DNA of 12,616 nt, taken from assembly GCA_002450335.1 (NCBI GenBank), contig DJZB01000021.1, positions 1-12,616 of the forward strand, given 5' to 3'. Below the pieces are notes generated by a model, which ran no database searches, was not told the DNA's origin, and saw nothing but the letters and a program-made list of their open reading frames with translations. A program made the position numbers and the translations under genes. Origin of the DNA: Rhodobiaceae bacterium UBA6963. GTDB lineage: Bacteria > Pseudomonadota > Alphaproteobacteria > RS24. Below, piece by piece: positions 1 to 6,390 of the stretch (positions within the stretch are counted from its first letter, which is position 1; each line of letters opens with the position of its first letter).

Positions 1-64
1 TAATTACAGGTTTTATTCCTATGGCGATGCCTGCCTGCTGGAATTGGCTGATAAAAATAATTAG
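1..64 (+). CDS. queA: QueA C-terminus (tRNA preQ1 S-adenosylmethionine ribosyltransferase-isomerase), partial
   Basis: Only the last 20 codons are present. The frame starting at base 2 reads NYRFYSYGDACLLE, then six more residues and a TAG stop at 62-64. The YRFxSYGDAxLL motif is the typical C-terminal end of QueA, which converts preQ1 in tRNA to epoxyqueuosine. That is the step after the one catalysed by the next gene, tgt. The stop lies 8 nt before the tgt ATG, so the two are very probably cotranscribed, as is common in proteobacteria. The call rests on this short motif plus the neighbour; the catalytic part lies outside the window. Confidence 0.85.
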   Translation, partial: NYRFYSYGDACLLELADKNN

Positions 65-72
65 AGGGCGTC

Positions 73-1203
73 ATGGACTTCAAACTTCATTCAAAGGACG
101 GGAAAGCGAGGCAGGGCAGTGTAATTACCCCTAGAGGTGAGATAAGAACGCCTGCTTTTATGCCCGTGGGAACAGCCGGCACGGTCAAAGCAATGTATAT
201 GGATCAGGTCAAAGACCTTGGTGCCGACATTGTTCTTGGCAACACCTATCACCTGATGTTGCGACCCGGTGCTGAAGAAGTGGCTGCACTTGGCGGCTTG
301 CATAGTTTTATGAAATGGGACGGGCCGATTCTCACAGATAGCGGAGGGTTTCAGGTGATGTCGCTCTCTAAACTCCGAAAAATGAGCGAGGAGGGTGTTA
401 ATTTCCAAAGTCATATTGATGGTAAGTCTTATATGCTTACCCCTGAACGTAGTATTGAAATACAAACGCTGTTGGGAGCAAACATCCGAATGATTTTGGA
501 TGAATGCACACCTTTCCCCGCGACAGAAAAACAGGCGCGTGACTCGATGGCTTTATCTACACGCTGGGCAGAAAGATCAAAAAAGGCTTTCGAACATTAT
601 GATAAAGGCGAGGGTGATGCTCTATTTGGGATTGTTCAGGGTGGGGTTTATGAAAGTCTGCGACTGGAAAGCGTCTCCAATCTACTCGACATTGGTTTTG
701 ACGGATATGCCGTTGGCGGGCTAGCTGTAGGTGAAGGGCAAGAAGAAATGCTGAAGGTCCTGGATTTTACTGTGCCTGCCTTGCCTGAAAATAAGCCCCG
801 TTATCTGATGGGTGTGGGAACACCGGAAGATCTTGTTCTGGCTGTCTCTAGGGGTATTGATATGTTCGATTGCGTTATGCCGACCCGCGCCGGGCGTCAT
901 GGCCTGGCCTACACACGCAAAGGTAAGGTAAATTTAAAAAATGCACGTCACGCAAATGATCATAGGCCACTGGATGAGGAAAGCGATTGTCCTGCGGCAA
1001 GCCAATATAGCCGCGCCTATCTTCATCATATTGTAAGATGCGGGGAATATCTCGCTGCCATGTTGTTAACCTGGAATAACCTTCATTATTACCAGTCACT
1101 TATGCAGGAAATGCGGCAAAATATTGAGGCTGGCTCATTTGACGCTTTTGTTGCGGCTTTTTATAAAGACCAGAATGAAGGGGATTTACCGCCGATAGAT
1201 TAG
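73..1203 (+). CDS. tgt: Queuine/preQ1 tRNA-guanine transglycosylase with a degenerate zinc site
   Basis: Cytosolic enzyme that exchanges guanine-34 for preQ1 in tRNAs with GUN anticodons, using a TIM-barrel fold. Its 376 residues are normal for the bacterial family. The general-base Asp89 is in LTDSGGFQVMSL, the substrate-binding Asp143 with Cys145 in DECTPFPAT, and the nucleophile Asp266 in DMFDCVMPTRAGR. These correspond to Asp102, Asp156, Cys158 and Asp280 of the Zymomonas enzyme. The odd part is the C-terminal zinc site. Family ligands Cys318, Cys320, Cys323 and His349 map by a constant offset of 14 to Ser304, Cys306, Ala309 and Asn335, so three of four are lost. The surrounding motifs (QYSRAYLHH, LLTWNNLHYY) are intact, which argues against a frameshift. 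GAGG at 64-67 supports the ATG at 73. The active site is intact, so activity is probably retained, perhaps without zinc. Confidence 0.96.
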   Translation: MDFKLHSKDGKARQGSVITPRGEIRTPAFMPVGTAGTVKAMYMDQVKDLGADIVLGNTYHLMLRPGAEEVAALGGLHSFMKWDGPILTDSGGFQVMSLSKLRKMSEEGVNFQSHIDGKSYMLTPERSIEIQTLLGANIRMILDECTPFPATEKQARDSMALSTRWAERSKKAFEHYDKGEGDALFGIVQGGVYESLRLESVSNLLDIGFDGYAVGGLAVGEGQEEMLKVLDFTVPALPENKPRYLMGVGTPEDLVLAVSRGIDMFDCVMPTRAGRHGLAYTRKGKVNLKNARHANDHRPLDEESDCPAASQYSRAYLHHIVRCGEYLAAMLLTWNNLHYYQSLMQEMRQNIEAGSFDAFVAAFYKDQNEGDLPPID

Positions 1204-1254
1204 GTATAATTTAGGAATGGGTGAGACGAATTGTACCTATCATGAAAATAAGGC

Positions 1255-1283
1255 TGGAAGTGGCGTGTAAGTTGGTCTATATC
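1255..1283 (+). promoter_or_regulatory. Possible tRNA-Lys promoter
   Basis: A TATATC at 1278-1283 could serve as a -10 box, with a poor -35 candidate TGGAAG at 1255-1260 and a 17-nt spacer. The predicted start would be about 7 nt before the tRNA. A perfect TATAAT also lies at 1205-1210, just after the tgt stop, but I see no -35 partner for it. The tRNA could equally be transcribed through from tgt. Weak evidence. Confidence 0.25.
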
Positions 1284-1296
1284 CCGCTTACTGGAC

Positions 1297-1372
1297 GGGC
1301 CCTTAGCTCAGTTGGTAGAGCAACTGACTTTTAATCAGTGGGTCGCAGGTTCGATTCCTGCAGGGCTCACCA
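1297..1372 (+). tRNA. tRNA-Lys (anticodon TTT)
   Basis: A complete 76-nt cloverleaf. The acceptor stem GGGCCCT (1297-1303) pairs with AGGGCTC (1362-1368), with one G-U pair. The D arm is GCTC/GAGC. The anticodon stem is ACTGA/TCAGT around the loop CTTTTAA, with anticodon TTT at 1330-1332. The T arm is GCAGG-TTCGATT-CCTGC. The discriminator is A1369 and CCA is encoded at 1370-1372. This tRNA is not a Tgt substrate, because Tgt needs a GUN anticodon, so its position beside tgt is not functional pairing. No clear intrinsic terminator follows: the T-run at 1404-1409 has no adjacent stem. Confidence 0.98.
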
Positions 1373-1410
1373 GTTACCTAGACACTTTTCATATAATAAG
1401 ACATTTTTTA

Positions 1411-1439
1411 TCCTAATAATAAGTCATGGGATTCTAGGA
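1411..1439 (+). promoter_or_regulatory. Possible hairpin covering the FGE ribosome-binding site
   Basis: TCCTA at 1411-1415 is complementary to TAGGA at 1435-1439, which contains the only Shine-Dalgarno-like sequence before the FGE start codon at 1441. That AGGA sits just 1 nt before the ATG, closer than normal. A stop codon in the same frame at 1435-1437 excludes any earlier start. Initiation may therefore be weak or structure-dependent. A 5-bp stem with a 19-nt loop is not strong evidence. Confidence 0.2.
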
Positions 1440-1440
1440 T

Positions 1441-2460
1441 ATGATTGCTACCGAAAAGAAGATTTATGTTGCTGTATTTGCGACCTTATTTATTTCTTGT
1501 ATGTGCGCAGGTGTTTATTATTTAGCCAGCACCCGAACGCCCCAGCAAAAAGTAGAATGCGACTCCCCCCGGCACAAGAAAATCTTTATTAAAGGTGGTA
1601 GCTTTATAATCGGGGATAATTCCGGTTATCCAGAAGAACGGGTGCGTCAAAAAATTACTCTGGATGACTTCTATATAGACAAATATGAAGTAACAAATGC
1701 TCAATTTTCAGAGTTCGTCGAAGCAACAGGATATGTAACGCTTGCTGAGCGTGGACTGTCTAAAGAAGCATATCCGAATATTGATGATGAACTGCTTGCG
1801 CCCGGCTCCGCTGTCTTTAGCCCGCCTGAACAATTTTACAGTCTAAGTATTATGAATTGGTGGCAATTCGTTGCAGGTGCAAATTGGCGACATCCCGAAG
1901 GGCCGGCAAGTTCTATTGAAGATAGAGAGCATTATCCTGTTGTGCATATTGCACTTGCAGATGCAAAAGCCTATGCGAAGTGGAAAGGAAGTGAATTGCC
2001 CAGTGAAGCCGAGTGGGAATATGCCGCTAAGGCTGGGACTGACGCTCGTTATGCATGGGGTGATGAAGCTTATCCAAATGACATATTCATGGCGAATACA
2101 TGGCAAGGGCGATTCCCTGTAATGGGAACCGGGGAGGATGGATATCAATTTATAGCGCCTGTGGGTTGTTTTCCTGAAAATGAGAATGGGCTGCTGGATA
2201 TGATTGGCAACGTTTGGGAATGGACGGATGATTCTTACCTCGCTGAGCGTAAAGTGATTCAACATAGTCATCCCGGCAATGCGCTAGAGGGTAAAATAAA
2301 GACAGGTGATGTTGAGGAAGTGCATGTTATTAAAGGGGGTTCTTATTTATGTGCACAGAATTATTGTCTGCGATACAGGCCTGCAGCAAGACAGCCTCAG
2401 GAAACAGGGCTGGGGACAAATCACCTCGGGTTTAGAACAATTAAACGAATATCCCGTTAA
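1441..2460 (+). CDS. Formylglycine-generating enzyme (SUMF1/FGE family), membrane-anchored
   Basis: FGEs oxidise the cysteine of a CxPxR motif in sulfatases and some phosphatases to formylglycine, using copper and O2. The FGE-sulfatase domain runs from about residue 48 to the end of 339. True FGE signatures are present: GGSF (52-55), DFYIDKYEVTN (76-86), GANWRHPEGP (146-155), LPSEAEWEY (186-194), TGEDGY (230-235), GNVWEWT (256-262) and GGSYLCAQNYCLRYR (299-313). The last holds both copper-binding catalytic cysteines, Cys304 and Cys309, matching human Cys336 and Cys341. This separates it from the many SUMF1-like proteins without them. Inside that motif the usual CHxSYC reads CAQNYC, so a common His and Ser are replaced. 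Residues 8-29 form a hydrophobic segment, predicted as a signal anchor that puts the domain in the periplasm. Most studied bacterial FGEs are cytosolic. No sulfatase lies in the window. The gene stands alone between tRNA-Lys and the TonB operon. Confidence 0.9.
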   Translation: MIATEKKIYVAVFATLFISCMCAGVYYLASTRTPQQKVECDSPRHKKIFIKGGSFIIGDNSGYPEERVRQKITLDDFYIDKYEVTNAQFSEFVEATGYVTLAERGLSKEAYPNIDDELLAPGSAVFSPPEQFYSLSIMNWWQFVAGANWRHPEGPASSIEDREHYPVVHIALADAKAYAKWKGSELPSEAEWEYAAKAGTDARYAWGDEAYPNDIFMANTWQGRFPVMGTGEDGYQFIAPVGCFPENENGLLDMIGNVWEWTDDSYLAERKVIQHSHPGNALEGKIKTGDVEEVHVIKGGSYLCAQNYCLRYRPAARQPQETGLGTNHLGFRTIKRISR

Positions 2461-2505
2461 ATCAGCTTTTCACTAGCACTCTTGTTAGGAAATTAATTGA
2501 GTTTC

Positions 2506-2518
2506 TCGTGTCACACGA
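2506..2518. promoter_or_regulatory. Perfect 13-bp palindrome, candidate operator
   Basis: TCGTGT-C-ACACGA is a perfect inverted repeat with a single central base. It lies 46 bp after the FGE stop and 93 bp before the DUF3450 start, in the only sizeable gap before the TonB operon. The size and symmetry suit a dimeric regulator's site. It could also fold in RNA as a 5-bp stem with a TCA loop followed by CTTGATTTT, a weak terminator for the FGE gene. It does not resemble a Fur box or an iron-control element that I recognise. Confidence 0.35.
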
Positions 2519-2561
2519 CTTGATTTTAAAGCTTTGATATGAGAGTAAATCAGTGGATATT

Positions 2562-2590
2562 TTTCAAATAACGGTTTTAAGCCGTATACT
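2562..2590 (+). promoter_or_regulatory. Possible TonB-operon promoter with overlapping inverted repeat
   Basis: TATACT at 2585-2590 is a good -10 box; the 17-nt-spaced -35 candidate TTTCAA (2562-2567) is poor. An inverted repeat ACGG-N7-CCGT at 2571-2585 fills the spacer and touches the -10, where a repressor would act. The transcription start would fall near 2597, leaving only about 15 nt before the ATG and placing the Shine-Dalgarno at the very 5' end. That is a point against this promoter. The arms are only 4 bp and may be chance. Confidence 0.25.
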
Positions 2591-2611
2591 AATTTTAGTG
2601 AGGGACTAGAT

Positions 2612-3418
2612 ATGCCGAAGGCTTATTCAAACAGCAATGTCCTCTTGCATCGTATTTTAATTACTGCGATGGCAAGTTTATTTGTACTCATTGCTCTAAT
2701 TTTTCAGGCCACTGCACAGGAAGTGCTTGCTCAAGTTCAGTCATCAGCCAATGGGTCTGTGACTGATGGATCAAAATCTCAAAAGAAGATTGATAAATTG
2801 GATGATCAAACGGCTGAACTCGTTATGGAGTACAGGGCATCAGTGAGACAACTTGAGGAACTTAGAGAGTATAATGCACAGTTAGAAAAACTGATTAAAG
2901 CTCAACGAGAAGAGATGGTTAAAATTCGTCAAGAAATTGAAGACGTAACGACCATCGACCGCACAATCATCCCTCACATGTTTAAAATGATCGATGGTCT
3001 TGAAGCATTCGTTAATCTCGATACACCTTTCCTTATTGATGAGCGCAAGACACGTGTTGCCCGTTTACGCGCTTTGATGGATCGCTCAGATGCAAATCCC
3101 GCTGAAAAATATCGTAAAATTCTAGAAGCTTTCGAAATTGAAAACGAATATGGCCGCACGATTGAGGCCTATGAAGGTTCACTTACAGTTGAGGGTGTAG
3201 AACGCACTGTAAACTTCTTGCGCCTAGGTCGTGTTTCATGGCTTTATCAAACGCTTGACGGCGAAGAAAGCGGCGTGTGGTCACAAGCTGCCGGTGATTG
3301 GGTAGACCTGGATGGTGACTTCGATGCTGAAATTCGTACCAATTTAAGAATTGCCCGCGAACAAGCCGCGCCAAATCTAATGGTTGTGCCTTTGTTTGGC
3401 GCTAATGGGGGTAACTAA
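2612..3418 (+). CDS. DUF3450 family periplasmic coiled-coil protein
   Basis: First gene of the TonB-type operon. A 268-residue protein with a hydrophobic segment at residues 14-33 and a likely signal peptidase site after Ala35 (ATA-Q), so it is predicted to be periplasmic. Residues 57-115 are heptad-like and rich in Glu, Lys and Leu, a probable coiled coil. The C-terminal half carries the conserved DUF3450 core: FLIDERKTRVARLRALMDR (140-158), AEKYRKILEAFEIENEYGRT (164-183) and FLRLGRVSWLYQTLDGEESG (202-221). The family has no established biochemical function but is known to travel with TtpC-type TonB2 systems. GAGGG at 2600-2604, 7 nt upstream, supports the start. Only 2 nt separate its stop from the next ATG. 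I infer a scaffold or regulatory role next to the TtpC periplasmic domain. Confidence 0.88.
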   Translation: MPKAYSNSNVLLHRILITAMASLFVLIALIFQATAQEVLAQVQSSANGSVTDGSKSQKKIDKLDDQTAELVMEYRASVRQLEELREYNAQLEKLIKAQREEMVKIRQEIEDVTTIDRTIIPHMFKMIDGLEAFVNLDTPFLIDERKTRVARLRALMDRSDANPAEKYRKILEAFEIENEYGRTIEAYEGSLTVEGVERTVNFLRLGRVSWLYQTLDGEESGVWSQAAGDWVDLDGDFDAEIRTNLRIAREQAAPNLMVVPLFGANGGN

Positions 3419-3420
3419 TC

Positions 3421-4794
3421 ATGTTTCGTAAAACACTTTTAACATTTCTGCTTTGCAGTTTTTTCGCTTCCAATGTCATTGCGCAGGAAGCTGAAGCGCC
3501 TGCCAAAGATGAACCGCTTACCCTGCAACAGCTACTTGAGCGTGTGAAAGAGGGTCGTGTTACAGATAACTCTGCAAATAAAAAACGCGAACGCCAATTC
3601 ATTAACGAGCGCAACAAGCGTAAATCAATGCTTGATAACGTTAATCGTAAAATCGGTATTGAAGAGGCACGTAGTGAACGTCTTGAAGCAACTTTTAACG
3701 CCAACGAGTTGCAACTTGCTGAGCTTGAGGGCTTGCTGAATGAACGCCTTGGCGTTTTTGGTGAGTTGTTTGGGGTTGTCCGTCAGGTTTCAGGTGAAAC
3801 CAGCGCACAAGTCGGTTCAAGCATAATTAGTGGTGAGATTACAGGTCGTCTGCCGGCCCTTGATGAGCTTGCCAAATCAAAAGGTCTGCCAAAGATCAAA
3901 GAACTTGAAGGTCTCTGGTATGCTCTCCAACAAGAAATGACCGCGCAAGGTGAAGTCAAAACATTTACTGGTCAGATTGTAGCGCCGGATGGTATTGCCG
4001 GAGCTGCTGAAATTACCCGTGTTGGTCCATTTACCGCTATTAGTGACAATCGTTTCCTTCGTTATGCAGGCGACGGTAAGTTTGTCGAACTGGGTCGCCA
4101 ACCACCCGCACGCTTCATGGATGGTGCGGATGATTTGCTTGATGCAGATGCTGGTGAGTTGACCGCAGGTGTCGTTGACCCGTCACGCGGTGCTATTCTG
4201 GACCTTTTCCTTCAAACACCAAATCTTACTGAGCGGATCGGTCAGGGTGGTCTTGTCGGCTACATCATCATCATTCTTGGTATTGCCGGTGTCTTGTTAG
4301 CCTTTGAACGGATTTTCAGCCTGACAATGACAGCTAAGTCAATCAATGATCAGCTTGAGTCAGGCCAGCCGGGTGGTGATAACCCTCTGGGTCGTGTCTG
4401 GGAAGCCTACACAAATAACCGTTCTGTTGATGTTGAAACACTCGAATTAAAACTTGATGATGCAATCTTGAAAGAGATGCCTGCGCTTGAGCGCGGTCTG
4501 AGCACCATTAAGCTGATTTCGGGTGTTGCGCCATTGCTCGGTCTTCTTGGTACGGTGACAGGTATGATCCTGACCTTCCAAGCGATTACATTGTTCGGTA
4601 CGGGTGATCCGAAACTCATGGCTGGTGGTATTTCACAGGCTCTTATGACAACTGTTCTGGGTCTTTGTGTTGCTATTCCAACATTGTTGCTTCATTCGGT
4701 TGCAGCCTCACGGTCACGTGAAGTTGTTCAAATCCTTGAAGAGCAGGCTACCGGCCTTGTTGCCGCGCATGCTGAAACCAACAAAGGTCGATAG
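3421..4794 (+). CDS. ttpC: TtpC-like large MotA/TolQ/ExbB proton-channel protein
   Basis: Inner-membrane component of a TonB2-type energy transducer. At 457 residues it is about twice the size of ordinary ExbB. The order is: signal peptide (1-21, cleavage near VIA-Q), a basic coiled-coil-like stretch (50-110), a globular periplasmic region to about 270, then three membrane segments at about 277-297, 367-388 and 405-427. The MotA/TolQ/ExbB signature PLLGLLGTVTGMI is at 371-383. This matches TtpC, an extra subunit needed for TonB2-dependent iron uptake in Vibrio. GGGGG at 3407-3411 is the ribosome-binding site, inside the end of the DUF3450 gene. The signature region is similar at the DNA level to that of the next gene, consistent with two diverged TolQ-type paralogues. 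The TtpC name is by architecture and gene order. Confidence 0.88.
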   Translation: MFRKTLLTFLLCSFFASNVIAQEAEAPAKDEPLTLQQLLERVKEGRVTDNSANKKRERQFINERNKRKSMLDNVNRKIGIEEARSERLEATFNANELQLAELEGLLNERLGVFGELFGVVRQVSGETSAQVGSSIISGEITGRLPALDELAKSKGLPKIKELEGLWYALQQEMTAQGEVKTFTGQIVAPDGIAGAAEITRVGPFTAISDNRFLRYAGDGKFVELGRQPPARFMDGADDLLDADAGELTAGVVDPSRGAILDLFLQTPNLTERIGQGGLVGYIIIILGIAGVLLAFERIFSLTMTAKSINDQLESGQPGGDNPLGRVWEAYTNNRSVDVETLELKLDDAILKEMPALERGLSTIKLISGVAPLLGLLGTVTGMILTFQAITLFGTGDPKLMAGGISQALMTTVLGLCVAIPTLLLHSVAASRSREVVQILEEQATGLVAAHAETNKGR

Positions 4795-4807
4795 GTAGGA
4801 GCCGAGC

Positions 4808-5359
4808 ATGGAATTCAGCGAGATCATCTGGCTGTTTCTTAATCCCCTTAACGCCATTCGTGGCGTTAGGGACTTCCTTGAGATGGGTGGCAATGTCCTA
4901 TTTGTCATCATGATTGTTAATGTCATTCTCATGGGATTGATTTACGAGCGTTTCAGTTACTTCAGACGTGGATTTGTGCAGGTGCATGATGAAACTCTGA
5001 ATACTTGGAACGCCCGTAGCGATCATCAGTCTTGGACAGCTCACCGTATTAGGGAGCAACTCATCTCAATCGCCAAAATCGGTGCCCAAAGAAATATGGG
5101 TTCCATTAAAGCACTTGTTGCCTTATCGCCTTTGCTCGGTCTTGTTGGGACCGTGACGGGCATGGTAGAAGTGTTTGATGTGATGGCGATTACTGGATCA
5201 GGAAATGCTAGAGCCATGGCTGCGGGCATATCCAAGGCAACACTGCCAACAATGGCAGGCCTTGTAACCGCGGTAGCAGGCATTGCTTTTTCGACTGTTT
5301 TGGAGCGGCGCGCAGATCGTGCTGTATCAGAACTCGAAGACAAATTAATATTGATGTAG
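4808..5359 (+). CDS. exbB: ExbB proton-channel subunit (TonB2 type)
   Basis: Inner-membrane stator protein that, with ExbD, uses the proton motive force to drive TonB. It has 183 residues, short compared with E. coli ExbB (about 240) and as expected for ExbB2-type proteins. There are three membrane segments at about 27-46, 104-127 and 139-163, with a cytoplasmic loop between the first two. The family signature SPLLGLVGTVTGMV is at 107-120, followed by the conserved glycine/alanine-rich third helix (AAGISKATLPTMAGL). TAGGAG at 4796-4801, 6 nt before the ATG, is the strongest ribosome-binding site in the operon. Its neighbour TtpC carries the same domain, so the complex may contain mixed subunits. 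Confidence 0.94.
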   Translation: MEFSEIIWLFLNPLNAIRGVRDFLEMGGNVLFVIMIVNVILMGLIYERFSYFRRGFVQVHDETLNTWNARSDHQSWTAHRIREQLISIAKIGAQRNMGSIKALVALSPLLGLVGTVTGMVEVFDVMAITGSGNARAMAAGISKATLPTMAGLVTAVAGIAFSTVLERRADRAVSELEDKLILM

Positions 5360-5369
5360 GGGGAATCTT

Positions 5370-5771
5370 ATGCGTCGCAAACGTCAAAGAAATACCGAAG
5401 AATCCGATATTGACATCACACCAATGATGGATGTTGTGTTTATCATGCTCATCTTCTTCATTGTGACAGCTACTTTTGTTAAAGAAAGCGGCATTGATGT
5501 TACCCGTCCTGATGCGCAAACTGCCACCAAGCAGAACCGTGTCGGTATTCTTGTAGCAATCAATGAGTATAATGAGATTTGGATTAATCGCCGTGAGGTC
5601 GACATTAATGCCGTTCGTGCTAACATTGAACGTCTACATGCCGAAAACCCTCAAGGTGGTGCCGTTATTCAAGCAGATCAAAATGCACAAACCGGTACTC
5701 TGGTTGAGGTTATGGATCAAATCCGCCTGGCTGGTGTGCAAGCAATTTCAATTGCTGCAGAAGAACGGTAA
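5370..5771 (+). CDS. exbD: ExbD proton-channel subunit
   Basis: Partner of ExbB in the TonB energiser. It has 133 residues with the ExbD/TolR layout: a short basic cytoplasmic N-terminus (MRRKRQR), one membrane helix at about 20-37, and a periplasmic domain. The membrane aspartate that carries protons, Asp25 in E. coli ExbD, is Asp21 here in IDITPMMDVVFIMLIFF. The periplasmic part ends in a region (VEVMDQIRLAGVQAISIA) typical of the family. AGGGGGA at 5358-5364 overlaps the exbB stop and serves as the ribosome-binding site. There is only one ExbD for the two TolQ-type subunits encoded beside it. Confidence 0.95.
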   Translation: MRRKRQRNTEESDIDITPMMDVVFIMLIFFIVTATFVKESGIDVTRPDAQTATKQNRVGILVAINEYNEIWINRREVDINAVRANIERLHAENPQGGAVIQADQNAQTGTLVEVMDQIRLAGVQAISIAAEER

Positions 5772-5785
5772 AGGAGTCTCCGGAC

Positions 5786-6388
5786 ATGCCTTCATTTATC
5801 CAAGGTTTACCTAACTGGTTTATGGCTGCTGTTACGACAACAGCCTTGTTCCTCGTGATGAAAATTATGGTGACCGGTCAACAATATGAGATAGAAGAAG
5901 CCTTTGGCGGCGTTGCCATCGACTTTGTTCGTCTTGAGAGGGAGGAAGACGTTAATACGAAAGATCGTGTTAAGCGTCCCTCTCGTAAAGAAGCTGAACC
6001 GCCACCCCCACCACCACCTATGGATCAGGTGGAACGTCCTGATATTGATCCCTCTAATATTGATGCCGATTTTGGGCTTTCAATGGGTCTTAATTTGAAC
6101 GCCCCTGTGGATGGTGATGCACTAGCAATTGTGCGTGTTTTGCCACGATATCCTAATCGCGCTTTGTCACGTGGGATTGAAGGTTGGGTGTTGCTTGAAT
6201 TTACAATCAGTCCAATTGGTCAGGCTATGGAGCCTGTCGTGATTGACTCTGATCCAGCCGGCATTTTTGATCGTGCCGCTATTAATGCGGTACGTAAATG
6301 GAAATATAGACCAAAAACAGAGGAAGGCCGTGCTGTCCCGAGACCGGGTGTGCGCCAGATGATCACCTTCCAAATAAGTAAGGACTAG
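5786..6388 (+). CDS. tonB: Short TonB (TonB2-like) energy transducer
   Basis: Links the ExbB/ExbD motor to outer-membrane receptors. It has 200 residues: one membrane helix at about 11-30, a linker with a seven-proline run at 72-78, and a TonB C-terminal domain at about 117-197. The C-terminal domain contains RYPNRALSRGIEGWVLLEFT and AAINAVRKWKYRP. About 85 residues separate the helix from the C-terminal domain, fewer than in E. coli TonB (239 residues in total), and the proline run is brief. The membrane helix has no histidine, whereas E. coli TonB depends on a SxxxH motif there. Both features fit TonB2 proteins, which work with TtpC. AAGGAG at 5771-5776 supports the start. No TonB-dependent receptor is in the window, so the substrate is unknown. 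Confidence 0.93.
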   Translation: MPSFIQGLPNWFMAAVTTTALFLVMKIMVTGQQYEIEEAFGGVAIDFVRLEREEDVNTKDRVKRPSRKEAEPPPPPPPMDQVERPDIDPSNIDADFGLSMGLNLNAPVDGDALAIVRVLPRYPNRALSRGIEGWVLLEFTISPIGQAMEPVVIDSDPAGIFDRAAINAVRKWKYRPKTEEGRAVPRPGVRQMITFQISKD

Positions 6389-6390
6389 TC

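Noticed and set aside
505..519. Tgt residues 145-149 (CTPFP) resemble the sulfatase CxPxR motif that the nearby FGE would modify.
   Set aside because: This is part of the normal bacterial Tgt signature DECTPFPAT and lacks the required arginine.
1205..1210. Perfect TATAAT just after the tgt stop as the tRNA-Lys promoter.
   Set aside because: No acceptable -35 at 15-19 nt upstream, and it lies almost 90 nt before the tRNA.
1297..1372. tRNA-Lys beside queA-tgt as a dedicated substrate.
   Set aside because: Tgt needs a G34 (GUN) anticodon; this tRNA has UUU. The adjacency is probably incidental.
1377..1438. CCTAGA (1377-1382) and TCTAGG (1433-1438) as a long-range hairpin in the FGE leader.
   Set aside because: A six-base pairing over a 50-nt loop is likely chance, and it competes with the shorter stem at 1411-1439.
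1843..2271. Minus-strand open frame of 142 codons opposite the FGE gene.
   Set aside because: It lies fully inside a conserved plus-strand gene, has no ribosome-binding site of note, and has no recognisable domain.
1348..2460. FGE gene as cargo of an element integrated at the tRNA 3' end.
   Set aside because: No integrase and no duplicate of the tRNA 3' end were seen downstream, and base composition looks like that of the neighbours.
5041..5343. Minus-strand open frame of 100 codons opposite exbB.
   Set aside because: It is the complement of a clear ExbB coding region, has low-complexity composition, and matches no family I recognise.
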